A stretch of DNA of 62,000 nucleotides from Zygnema cylindricum (taxonomy: Eukaryota > Streptophyta > Zygnematophyceae > Zygnematales > Zygnemataceae). Below the pieces are notes generated by a model. That model saw only the letters and a list, made by a program, of their open reading frames with translations, searched no databases and was not told where the DNA came from. The stretch covers positions 1-62,000 of the forward strand of contig JBBHKE010000333.1 in the NCBI GenBank assembly GCA_037447655.1, given 5' to 3'. Below, in pieces: positions 12,301-22,154 of the stretch. Both the position numbers and the translations under genes were made by a program. Position 1 is the first letter of the stretch. Each line of letters begins with the position of its first letter.

Positions 12301-13625
12301 CTTTGCTCCGGTAGTTCGATTCCCATCTGTGAGGATTCTATTTAGTGTAGCAGCAGCGGAAGACATGGAGATACATCAGTTGGATTTTAAGACCGCCTTC
12401 CTCAACGGTGAATTGGAAGAGGAAATCTTCACGCAGCAACCAGAAGGTTTTATAGAAGAAGGAGAGGAAAGAAAACTCTGCAGACTTATAAAGTCCTTAT
12501 ATGGATTGAAGCAAGCCCCCAGACAATAGAATAAGAAATTAGATGAGTTTCTCACCAGTCTGGGGTATATTCGGATCAGTTCTAACCATTCTATTTATAT
12601 GTTTGAGGATGAGAATGATGTGATTTTTATTGCAATTTATGTGGATGATTTGCTGGTATTGAGTAAGTCTATGGAGAAGATAAATATGCTAAAAAAAGAT
12701 TTGAGAAACAGATTTGACATGAAGGATTTAGGGGAGGATAAATATATTATGGGAATTCAAATGGAAAGAGATAGGGGGAAGAGGATAATCAGACTTACTC
12801 AGAAAGAGGCCAAAGGAAATATGTTGGAGAAATTTCAAATGAAGAATGCAAACAGTTGTACCACTCCCATGGACTTGAAGATAGCAAGTGATGGGAGTGT
12901 AGAAGGAGGAGTGATAATGCTAGATGATCAGATGAGTCTAGAGGAGAGGCAGTTTATGAAATCTATTCCTTACAGACAAGTTGTATGAAGTTTGATATAC
13001 TTTATGAATTGTACCAGGCCTGAGATAGCTGCAGCAGTTGGAGTCCTTAGTAGGAGTCTTAATGATCCTAGAAAGAGAGACTGGGAGGCAGCCAAGAGAG
13101 TAATGAGATACCTGGTGGGAACTAGGGATCTATGGTTGCATTTGGGAGGGGAGCACACCGACATCACTACTTGGAGTGATGTCAGTTATGCGGATGCACC
13201 TATGAGAAGATGCACATCTAGGTATATATTGTATATGAGGGAAAGTGCTTGTTGTTAGAGCAGCAAGCAACAAAAGTATGTTGCTCAGTCCACTATGGAG
13301 GCTGAGTACATGGCCTCTTGTTTTGCTGTGAAAGAGCTGATGTGGGTGAAGTCTTTGTTGCAAGAATTGGGGAGTGCATGAAGTGTTTTGTGATAATCAG
13401 GCTGCAATTGCAATTGCAGCCAATCTAAAACATCATTTCAAAGCTAAGCATATGGACATAAGATTGAGCTTTGTAAGGGAAAAAGTGGAAAATAAAATTG
13501 TAAAATTGGTATATAGGAGTGATGGAGAAATGGTGGCTGATATGATGACAAAGCCTGTGCCATCTCCCAAGCTAAAATACTATAGGGAGAAATGTGGATT
13601 AAAAGAGAAATTAAAATTAGACTAG
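9306..13625 (+). pseudogene. copia-1 gag-pol pseudogene
   Basis: Homologous to the intact copia-2 polyprotein over its whole length but broken by many stops and frameshifts. Gag with a CCHC knuckle (CHFCKKLGHFIADC, near 10170) is open from 9423 to a stop at 10388. Protease (IDSGAS near 10440), the integrase zinc region (WHKRLGH...CSGCAQGK) and the first integrase aspartate (VHTDIWG) lie in 10391-11261. The integrase D-D-E centre is then lost to frameshifts near 11220-11390. The integrase tail is at 11595-12128, reverse transcriptase with YVDD at 12329-12988, and RNase H at 12992-13625, each separated by stops. The LTR-encoded start ATGGGGGACACA is followed by TAA, whereas copia-2 has GAA there. 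No functional protein is expected. Confidence 0.9.
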
Positions 13626-13638
13626 AAAATAAGGGGAG

Positions 13639-14637
13639 TGTTGAAGTCACTGGATTTAGGGGAGGTATTTTCTAGGTCTCAATTAAAATAAAAAGAAAAA
13701 GAAAAGCAGAGGCAGCCTGCCTCCACCTTCTCTCTTTAGCCCCCATACTTGTTGTAGTCACTGAAAGAGAGAGAGGGCGGTGGAGCCATGGCTGCTTTAG
13801 CTCCATAGGCAGGGCGTAAGAGTGACCCAAGTCACTCTCAACCATAAAAGTTGAGTCCGGCATGACTCGAACCTCCGACCGGTAGGGCGAGGCGTAGCCG
13901 TCAAACCTTACCTGTCTCTTGTAGTAGTCCGTTAGGATACATGGGGTTCGACAGCTATTTAAAACATTAGATAAACTACTAATCCGATTAACGGAATTAC
14001 AAATAGGATACATAGAAACTAGTTGGGGAATTAAGTACGCACGAAACAAATGTAGCGGACATTTGTTTTTGAACGGTTGGGAATTAAAGCCGGTTTGAAT
14101 CCGACGGCTCACATCATCGCCGAGATCCCGTAATAGCCGCTTTGGCGGTTTTCAGATGTAACATGACCTGACGACACGTGGCAAAATGTCATTGGAAAGC
14201 GGGAATCCCGAGAAGCATGAGGACAAGTTCAGAGAAGATAGGCGTCCACTCCATGGCCTTGTCGTACACAGGCCGTACAGAAAGTACATCGGCCATAGTA
14301 CCTTTCTGTACTGTACAGTCTTCTGATTGGTTCCGTACATCAGTAGATAGGAGTTGTGAGAGGGTTTAGGACTTAGTGGATTGAGGAGGTAGCCGCCTCT
14401 CTCCCAACAAGCTTGTATAAATATTGGTATCTTTGCCACTCCATAATTAATCGCCTGGTTGGGCGTTTTCAGTGATTCTTCTTGCTCTAGACTCAGGGGA
14501 GTCCAGACTGCACAGGGGTGCAGTCAGATTATCTATTTGTTTGGTTGGATGGCAGTTGCTCTAGTTGAAAGTGGGTTAGTTGAAAACTACCTAGAGGCTT
14601 CCTCAATTTTGGTCCAAATGGGGGACACAGAATCAGA
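13639..14637 (+). repeat. copia-1 3' LTR
   Basis: Begins TGTTGAAGTC directly after the polypurine tract and runs to GACACAGAATCA, just before the GTTTG duplication. It matches the 5' LTR but with many differences, so this copy is clearly older than copia-2. It retains the antisense B-box-like sequence (13863-13873, one mismatch) and the ATGGGGGACACAGAA start region. Confidence 0.8.
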
Positions 14638-15007
14638 GTTTGTTTGTCGATTTTTCAAAAAAGTTTCATTTTACAAATTTACAATGTAATTTTTTTTTTC
14701 TTTTCGGTGTTATAATTTTAGAACTATAAACTATTATTTTTAAATTTTCAATGTTTATGTGTCACGTTATCCGTAATAAATTTAAGTTAAACAGCGTACG
14801 GAACAAATTCTTACACGTGGCATATCACTCTATACAAAGTAAATAATATAATATAGTATATTATAAAGTACTATTGTATGCATACTATATTTTTTGAAGT
14901 TGTCTCGGACTGATATATCGAAACCTCTGACCGTTTGATAACCGATAACTAGCGGTATCGGTGTTATCGCGATAATTGTCTTACCAGTACACAACATTAT
15001 TAATAAC

Positions 15008-16012
15008 ATTCTATCCGCGCACTTTAATTTTCACCCTCTAACTTCAAAAAGAATCAATGGTACTACTTTTCCTCTACGTTAGTATAGGCATGATTTTCTT
15101 AACATTAATTTTAATAAGATGAGCATTTTTTTAATAGTGTAGTGTACAAAATGCGTCAATCCGTCATAAAAGTGTTCGCATTTTTACATCAAAATACAAA
15201 AAAAGTGAAAAAAAAACATTGGCGACACGAGAAAATGAGTAGTGTGGACACACAAAAGTGCGCGTAAATTTGATTCCCATAAAAAAAACGAAAGAATAAT
15301 ACGTTAACATGTTCTCACGCTCAAACGTTGAATATGTAAGCAATGTTTATGCCAGTTACACTATGGGAACTTGTATCCGAATTAGTAATAAATTTTCTAA
15401 TTAGAGATAATGTTTTGTTAACCTGAGGTCATGTAAGCCCACAAAACGTAATAAAACTGTTTTTTTTTATTTACACCAATATTTTACCAACACAATAAGC
15501 CATCCACGGTGTAATTGACAGAAAAATCACACATACAATAACGTGAAGGGCTAAATCGTATTACTATCTCTATTATACATTGTATGGTCATAACTTAAAG
15601 GCAACAATATATTGTTATAAACTTTGATAACGTTTCTCGGTGTAGTTTATTGTCGGGACATGATGGAATTTCTTAAAAACGTCATTACCAATTTTTTTTT
15701 TATTCGATTATTATAAAAAGAATTGCGAATCATTGACCTAAAAGGTGTCTTTTTTTGGAGGTGTTAACATCGTACTAAACATTTATTAACATTTTTTTAG
15801 GTCGAGCTTTCACCAAGTTAACGAACTTTTGCACACTTTTTTTATTTGTTATCGTATCGGGTAATTCTCTTATAAGTGTATGGAAATCGTCAATGATTTT
15901 GTTCAATTTGAATGTGAATTTTGTAGAGAGGTACAATTTTATTGTATACAATTGAAAGTAATTATAGAGAGTGAAAAACATAGTGAACCTCAAAAGAGGA
16001 TGGAAGGCAAAA
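15008..16012. other. AT-rich intergenic stretch
   Basis: Lies between the second hAT element and the gypsy 3' LTR. No gene, recognisable repeat end or RNA is supported; short open frames here have no recognisable motif. Confidence 0.5.
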
Positions 16013-16489
16013 TGAAACAAGACAAGAAGATAACACCACGTAGGCAATGGACAGCGGAATAATACAAAGTTCACTCGCACCAACAGCAAAGATACACGCC
16101 ATATACAGTAAGAGTTATGACTTTATTAATCAGGAAGAGATTACAAGATTGAGTGCTCGTTGCAGAAGTCTAATTCCAAGAGGTGCCTTTGACTAGGCCT
16201 GTAAGATTATTAATACTAGCTAGCTGCTAGTCAACAAAGTGCTACACCTATGTACACGTGGACCTTCTCGGTCAATTGATACTTATCCAAACTATATTCT
16301 AGAACATCACAGATTAATCTACAATCTGCTGCGTTGCTATACTGCCATACGACACTGTTCTGCTGCTATACTAGATTGTTATGTTGCTATGCTGCGCTAG
16401 ACTGACATCGCAGTTGCGCAACTCAACCATCGCAGCTGTAGCAGCCTCATTCTTTGCTCCAAAGTGCTCAAATTTGTAACCTTGTTATA
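16013..16489 (-). repeat. gypsy 3' LTR (low-coordinate copy)
   Basis: The plus strand starts TGAAACAAGACAAGAAG and ends AACCTTGTTATA. It aligns with 29269-29811 (TGAAAAGGAACAAGAAG...ACATTGTTACA), including the shared CTAGCTAGCTGCT and TGACATCGCAGTTGCG blocks. The terminal TGTAACA has become TATAACA. The minus-strand purine tract GTGGGAGGCAA directly precedes it. Confidence 0.8.
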
Positions 16490-16760
16490 TTGCCTCCCAC
16501 TAAGGATTCAGTGTCCCGCTGAATACTACTTACTTAGGGAAACCGAAGTAGTCAGAGAATCTCGTAAGTTTCTTGTCCGTAATCCTCGCATTCCGCATGC
16601 AAAGTATCAAATTGGTTTTAGAGTTCTCCACATCTCGCCTCCAAAAGCGCGATGTGGTGATCCGCTGGCGCTAGACGTCGTCGCGCAACCCGCCACAGCA
16701 ACTGTTCTTCTCCCTCCTCTGGTGCGATTTACGCTGCATCTAGTTGTGGCGGAGGGGTTT

Positions 16761-17807
16761 TGTTGAAATTTATAGATTTCTAGAGTATTTTCTAGGTTTA
16801 AATATGTTTTTATAAAAGGAAAAAGGAAAGGACGGACAGCCTGCCTCCACCTCTGCTCTCTAGCCCCCATACTTGCTGTAGTCACTGAAGGAAAGAGAGA
16901 GAGGTTGATCCATGGCTGCCTTAGTTCAACAGACAACTATTTTTAGTAGGTTACTAAAAATATACTTGACGTACCAGAGATTTGATCCCGGTACCTGCGG
17001 TTCGTCAAGTTGACCGGTAGCCGTCAGCTTTATCCTAATAGACTAGGACCAATGCTAAGTGCTATGGTATGTGATAGATATATATTTAGTTTGAAAGGAT
17101 AAAGTTCATTTAACTAAAACTGTTTACGGCGTACATATATACAGTTTTATAAAGTACGTCGTACGACGCTAATTCAAAACAGATACCACGCATTTTATTT
17201 CTACATCGGAACAAATATCGCGCAAGTATTTATTCCGGCCAAGATTACGTTTCGCATATAATCCAACGGCGCACATCATCGCCGGAATCCCGGAGTGGTC
17301 ACTTTGGCATTTAGTGACGTGGCATCACCTGGCGCCACGTGGGGAAACATCATTCGGTCGCGGGAATTCCGAGGAACGTACGGATGAGTGGAAAGTATAC
17401 ACGTGTCCACTTATGGCCTTGTCGTACAGAGGCCGTACAGAAAGTACATCGGCAGTAGTACTTTCTAGTACTATACAGTTTTGTGATTGGTTCGTACAGG
17501 CAGTAGATAGGAGCTGTGAGAGGGAATTAGGAAAAACTAGGACTTAGGAAAATTTAGGTAGATAGTCCTCTCTCTCAGAGAGTTTGTATAAATTGGCATC
17601 TTTGCCACCCTATAACTTATCGCCTGGTTGGCCGTTTTCAGTTATTCTTTTTTCTACGGACTCAGGGGAGTCCAGGCTACACAAAGGTGCAGTCAAATTG
17701 TCAGTTTGCCTTCTTGGGCAGCAGTGGTTGTGGCTTAAAGTGGGTTAGTTAAATACTATCTAGAGGCTTCCAGTATTCTGTGGTCCAATGGAGGATACAG
17801 AATTGCA
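16761..17807 (+). repeat. copia-2 5' LTR (1047 bp)
   Basis: TGTTGAAATT...CAGAATTGCA. A TATA box (TATAAATT) lies at 17587-17594. The last 20 bp are protein-coding: the Gag-Pol start codon is at 17788-17790. The antisense strand has a degenerate B-box-like GGGATCAAATC near 16985. Confidence 0.93.
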
Positions 17808-20800
17808 GGTTATGGGCCCACCCTCTAGGGTGCCCACCTTCAATGGATCTGGGTTCATCTATTGGGAAGCCATGATGATGGGAGCTTTGTGTGAAAAACG
17901 ATACTGGGGTATCGTCAGTGGACAAGTGAAACGTCCACCTTCAGGAACTCCACCAGGATTTGGAGGAGTAAGGTTTCCTGCAACAACGGCTGCCTCGGCG
18001 GAGGAGGCAGATGATGGGGACAGCAGTGTGTCCGAAAAGGGGAAAGGGAAGGAGACACCCCTTACTCCTATTGCCACAGTATCGGGAGCGGCAATCGTGA
18101 AGACCGTGGAGAACGATACTCAAATGTGGGAGGATGTAAACATGGCTGCCAAGAACTTCATTCTGAGGCACCTCACTCAAGGTTTGGCCACTCCTCATCT
18201 TCACATTTACAAGGCCGAGGAGTTGTGGGTGAGTTTGGTGGAAATTTATAGAGCTGGAACTATTCATGAGCTCCAGTTGGCTGAGCAAAAGCTATTGAGT
18301 TACACTTACAAAGGAGGAAAGATGTTAGATTATTGTAATGATCTTTCTTGTTTGTATACAGAAATGGAAAGTGCCGGGTGGATAGGTACAATGAAAATGA
18401 AAGTTAACACCCTTATCATGAAATTACCAAATGAGTTCGAAAACTTAGTGTACCGAGTACAGGGAATGCCTGATAGTTCATGGAAATGGAACACAGTAGT
18501 CAGGATGTTCCTGATACTTGTGCAGGAAAACACAATGGAGATTTGGAGAGGAGGAAAGAGCATTCAAGCTCTAGCAGCAGGAGGGGACCGATGGGGGAAG
18601 GATCCGAAGAAACCTTATAGAGGGGAAAGAGATAATTCTGGGGGACATAGGCCCCCAAAGGGTCTTTGTCATTATTGCAAAAAGCCGGGACACTTTATTG
18701 CAGATTGTGTCAAGTTGTCGGAGCTGAGGCTCCAAGAAAACCGTGGAGGGGGTTCTTCCGGAGGGAAGAAAAATGCACTTGTGGTTACAAAAGTTTCAGG
18801 AGAAACCGAGGATGAGTCATCTGAGGATGATGGGGAGCTTCTTCTTGACGAGAGTCTGAAGGAGAAGGAGATCCCTCGGAGGCAGAAGTGTGCCCTTGGA
18901 GCAATTCGGGAAGCTCCACAGGAACGATGGATCATCGACTCAGGTGCATCCATGCATATGTGTCGTGATAAAGAACTCTTCACTAAGCTACGAAAGATTC
19001 CTACTGTAGAGATAGAGTATGGGGATAGGAGAGTGGTTACTACAGATCTAGTGGGGTTAGTAGATCTGAAAGTCTTAGTGGAGGGTAAGACCTCTATACT
19101 TACATTCTCAGATATACTTTACATTCCTCAGCTGAGTAAAAATCTTGTCTCTACGTCTGTGTTAGATGACAAAGAGTTTGATACCTTCACCAGAAAGGGA
19201 GTCTTTACAGGTAAGTATGGGAATGAAGTTTACTTCACAGCAGATAAGGGTAGCCAAAGAATGTTTAGGCTTAACTTGAGTAATGAAAAGAAGAATGCGT
19301 ACTATGTTGGTGTTCCTAAGGTGATGATTTGGCATAAGCGGTTGGGACATGTACATTTTGATAGGTTAAGGGAAATGAAAAAACTTGGGGTAGTACATGG
19401 CATTGAGTTTGGGGATAATGAAATGATGGATGATTGTAGTGGTTGTGCTCAAGGTAAGGCTCACAGACTTCCCTTTCCCAAAGCCGCCACATATAGAGGT
19501 GAGAAAGTATTAGATTTAGTCCACACAGATATTTGGGGACCTGCAAAAGTACCTTCGGTTGGAGGAAAGAGGTTTATGATGACAATAACTGATGACTGGT
19601 CTAGATACTCTAGAGTCTACTTTCTGAAAACAAAGTCTGAAGCATCAACTTACTTCAAAGAATATAAAGCTTGGAGTGAGAAGTTGCATGAAACCCCCAT
19701 TAAAAGGATAAGGAGTGATAATGGGGGGGAATATACCTCTAACGAGTTTGAGGAATATTTGAGAGATGAGGGAGTGCAGCACCAGAAAACTGTACCATAT
19801 AACCCAGAACAAAATGGGGTAGCTGAGAGGTTGAATAGAACACTACGAGATAGTGCATGTAGTATGTTGGCAGACAAGAAAATAGGAAAGAGATTTTGGG
19901 CAGAGGCAATGAACTGTACCAACTATATTAAAAATAGAGTCCTTACCTCAGCTGTAAAGGGAGTGACACCTTATGAGAGATGGGTTGGAAGGAAACCAGA
20001 TATCTCACACCTTAAAGTATTTGGTAGCCAAGTTTACAGTCTTGACACGGATAGGAAAAACTGGAAACTAGATGCTAAGGGAAAACCTGGATACTTTGTG
20101 GGATATGATGAGGATGTTAAGGGATATAGAGTCTATGACTTAGCAAAGAAAGATATCATTCTGGTCAAACACTTAGTTTTCATGGATGAAGGGAAGTCAT
20201 TTGACCCCTTCAAATATACAAAGAAGATAAGGATCAGATTTGAGTCTGAAAGTGAGGAGAACTTAGTCGTTCCCGAAAAAGACATGAGTGAAACTGTGAT
20301 TACAGATTCAGGGGAGATCGAAGATACAGGAGACTCACCGGAAACCTCACATACTCCTATGGACTTCGAAGAGATGGAAGAAGCGGGACAAGATACGGTT
20401 TTTATGGACAGGGGAGCCGATGAGACAGTGAGAAGAAATCCAAGACTTCCATCCATTCCAGCTTCAGAGTTTGAGGGAGGAAGGAGGAGCAGCAAAAGGA
20501 TACAGGAAAAACAAGCTGCCCATAAGGTAACTAAGCTATCTCACCCAGATGAGCCTCAGTCTTACTTAGAGGCAGTGAATAGTCCAGAGAAAGAAAGATG
20601 GATTAGAGCCATAAATGATGAGATGGCTTCTATCATGGAAGCAAATACTTGGGAACTAGCGGATTGCCCTCCAGACAGAAAACCTATTGGATATAAATGG
20701 GTATTTAAACTAAAACTGAACCCAGATAATACAATTGAGAGGTATAAGGCTCGATTGGTAGCAAAGGGGTTCACCCAAAAAGAAGGGATTGACTATGAGG

Positions 20801-22131
20801 AGACCTTTGCTCCAGTTGTTCGGTTCCCATCGGTAAGGATTCTCCTCAGTCTGGCCGCAGTGGAAGACATGGAAATTCACCAGATGGATATTAAGACTGC
20901 TTTTCTTAATGGTGAGTTAGAGGAAGAAATTTTTATGAGGCAACCCGAGGGGTTTGTGGAAGAAGGAGAAGAGAGCAAAGTGTGCAGGCTCATAAAGTCC
21001 TTATATGGACTGAAACAGGCTCCCCGACAGTGGAATAAGAAACTAGATGAGTTTCTCACCGATCGGGGATACATCCGGATCAGCTCTGACCATTCTATCT
21101 ATATGTTTGAAGATGAGAATGGTGTCATTTTTATTGCAATTTATGTGGATGATCTGCTTGTGTTAAGTAAGTCTTTAGATAATATCAATAGGCTAAAGAA
21201 AGATCTTAGGGGCAGATTTGATATGAAGGATTTAGGGGAGGCAAAATATATTTTGGGGATCCAAATGGAGAGAGATAGAGGGAAGAAGATTATCAGACTT
21301 ACTCAGAAAGAAGCAATAGGTAATATGCTTGAGAAATTCCAGATGGAAAATGCTAACAGTTGTACCACTCCCATGGACTTGAAAAAAGTAAGTGATGGGA
21401 GTGTAGAAGGAGGAGTGATGATCTTAGACAATCAGATGAGTCTAGAGGAGAGAGAGTTCATGAAGTCTATTCCTTATAGACAGGTCGTAGGAAGCTTAAT
21501 CTATTTTATAAACTGTACCAGGCCGGACATAGCGGCAGCAGTTGGAGTACTCAGTAGGAGTCTTAATGATCCTAGGAAGAGAGATTGGGAGGCAGCCAAG
21601 AGAGTCATGAGATATCTGGTGGGAACTAGAGAGTTATGGTTGCATTTGGGAGGGGAGCATACTGATATCACCACTTGGAGTGACGATAGTTATGGGGATG
21701 CACCTATGAGAAGATGCACTTCTGGATATGTTTTGTATGTGGGGGAAGGTGCTTGCTGTTGGAGCAGTAAGCAACAAAAGGTGGTTGCTCAGTCTACTAT
21801 GGAGGCTGAGTATATGGCGTCGTGTTCTGCTGTAAAAGAACTAATGTGGGTGAAATCATTGTTACAAGAACTGGGATTTATGAAGGAGGGAGTGCATGAA
21901 ATCTTTTGCGATAACCAAGCTGCAATTGCAATTGCAGCCAATCCAAAACACCATTTCAAAGCAAAACATATGGACATAAGATTAAGCTTCGTAAGAGAAA
22001 AAGTTGAAAATAAAATTCTAAATCTTGTGTATAGACCTGATGAAGAAATGGTGGCTGACATGATGACCAAACCTGTGCCCTCTCCTAAACTAAAATATTG
22101 TCGGGAAAAATGCGGGTTGAAAGAAAATTAA
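17788..22131 (+). CDS. copia-2 Gag-Pol polyprotein (1447 aa)
   Basis: A complete single-frame polyprotein that packages, copies and integrates the element through virus-like particles. Gag comes first, with a CCHC knuckle at C294, C297, H302, C307. The aspartic protease motif DSGA is at 384-387. The integrase has its HHCC zinc region (H516, H521, C550, C553) and catalytic D581, D644, E680, giving exact D,D(35)E spacing. Reverse transcriptase carries YVDD at 1119-1122. RNase H follows, with WSDDSYGD, TMEAEYMA and IFCDNQAA blocks, to the C terminus. All key residues are present and there are no stops. The ATG lies inside the 5' LTR, so residues 1-7 are LTR-encoded and residues 8-12 overlap the primer-binding site. 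A second in-frame ATG (17812, Met9) sits within that site; either could be used. No frameshift separates gag from pol, so the Gag:Pol ratio must be set another way. The element looks capable of transposition. Confidence 0.96.
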   Translation: MEDTELQVMGPPSRVPTFNGSGFIYWEAMMMGALCEKRYWGIVSGQVKRPPSGTPPGFGGVRFPATTAASAEEADDGDSSVSEKGKGKETPLTPIATVSGAAIVKTVENDTQMWEDVNMAAKNFILRHLTQGLATPHLHIYKAEELWVSLVEIYRAGTIHELQLAEQKLLSYTYKGGKMLDYCNDLSCLYTEMESAGWIGTMKMKVNTLIMKLPNEFENLVYRVQGMPDSSWKWNTVVRMFLILVQENTMEIWRGGKSIQALAAGGDRWGKDPKKPYRGERDNSGGHRPPKGLCHYCKKPGHFIADCVKLSELRLQENRGGGSSGGKKNALVVTKVSGETEDESSEDDGELLLDESLKEKEIPRRQKCALGAIREAPQERWIIDSGASMHMCRDKELFTKLRKIPTVEIEYGDRRVVTTDLVGLVDLKVLVEGKTSILTFSDILYIPQLSKNLVSTSVLDDKEFDTFTRKGVFTGKYGNEVYFTADKGSQRMFRLNLSNEKKNAYYVGVPKVMIWHKRLGHVHFDRLREMKKLGVVHGIEFGDNEMMDDCSGCAQGKAHRLPFPKAATYRGEKVLDLVHTDIWGPAKVPSVGGKRFMMTITDDWSRYSRVYFLKTKSEASTYFKEYKAWSEKLHETPIKRIRSDNGGEYTSNEFEEYLRDEGVQHQKTVPYNPEQNGVAERLNRTLRDSACSMLADKKIGKRFWAEAMNCTNYIKNRVLTSAVKGVTPYERWVGRKPDISHLKVFGSQVYSLDTDRKNWKLDAKGKPGYFVGYDEDVKGYRVYDLAKKDIILVKHLVFMDEGKSFDPFKYTKKIRIRFESESEENLVVPEKDMSETVITDSGEIEDTGDSPETSHTPMDFEEMEEAGQDTVFMDRGADETVRRNPRLPSIPASEFEGGRRSSKRIQEKQAAHKVTKLSHPDEPQSYLEAVNSPEKERWIRAINDEMASIMEANTWELADCPPDRKPIGYKWVFKLKLNPDNTIERYKARLVAKGFTQKEGIDYEETFAPVVRFPSVRILLSLAAVEDMEIHQMDIKTAFLNGELEEEIFMRQPEGFVEEGEESKVCRLIKSLYGLKQAPRQWNKKLDEFLTDRGYIRISSDHSIYMFEDENGVIFIAIYVDDLLVLSKSLDNINRLKKDLRGRFDMKDLGEAKYILGIQMERDRGKKIIRLTQKEAIGNMLEKFQMENANSCTTPMDLKKVSDGSVEGGVMILDNQMSLEEREFMKSIPYRQVVGSLIYFINCTRPDIAAAVGVLSRSLNDPRKRDWEAAKRVMRYLVGTRELWLHLGGEHTDITTWSDDSYGDAPMRRCTSGYVLYVGEGACCWSSKQQKVVAQSTMEAEYMASCSAVKELMWVKSLLQELGFMKEGVHEIFCDNQAAIAIAANPKHHFKAKHMDIRLSFVREKVENKILNLVYRPDEEMVADMMTKPVPSPKLKYCREKCGLKEN
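17808..17822 (+). promoter_or_regulatory. copia-2 primer-binding site (initiator tRNA-Met anticodon stem-loop)
   Basis: GGTTATGGGCCCACC abuts the LTR and is complementary to initiator tRNA-Met nucleotides across the 5' anticodon stem, the CAU loop and the first two bases of the 3' stem. A primer ending near nucleotide 40 is implied, meaning a cleaved half-tRNA as described for Drosophila copia. It contains the in-frame ATG at 17812-17814. Confidence 0.75.
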
Positions 22132-22141
22132 ATTAGACTAG

Positions 22142-22154
22142 AAAATAAGGGGAG
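22142..22154 (+). promoter_or_regulatory. copia-2 polypurine tract
   Basis: AAAATAAGGGGAG directly precedes the 3' LTR, the normal site of plus-strand DNA priming. The same tract precedes the 3' LTRs of copia-1, copia-3 and copia-4. Confidence 0.85.

Larger units (their letters stand above)
6771..14637 (+). mobile_element. copia-1: decayed Ty1/copia LTR retrotransposon
   Basis: The element runs from a 5' LTR (6771-9305, interrupted by an insertion) through gag-pol remnants (about 9306-13625) to a 3' LTR from 13639. A GTTTG target duplication is seen before 6771 (6766-6770) and at 14638-14642. The last few bases of the 3' LTR are altered, so that edge is good to a few bases. The purine tract AAAATAAGGGGAG precedes the 3' LTR. 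It belongs to the same subfamily as copia-3 (LTRs of about 1 kb) and is related to copia-2. Confidence 0.85.
6365..14999. mobile_element. Non-autonomous hAT element split by copia-1
   Basis: The left end TAGTGTTGTGTATCGGTAAG and the right end (reverse complement TAATGTTGTGTACTGGTAAG) are terminal inverted repeats. Flanks TTAACAAC (6357-6364) and TTAATAAC (15000-15007) match at 7 of 8 positions, the hAT duplication length. Without the inserted retrotransposon the element is about 0.77 kb and has no transposase. Many CGATAA-type subterminal motifs occur on both sides. It starts only about 20 bp beyond the end of the preceding hAT duplication, suggesting a local insertion hotspot. Confidence 0.78.

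Noticed and set aside
15775-16089. Open frames on both strands before the gypsy LTR
   Set aside because: No recognisable motif; part of the frame lies in the LTR.
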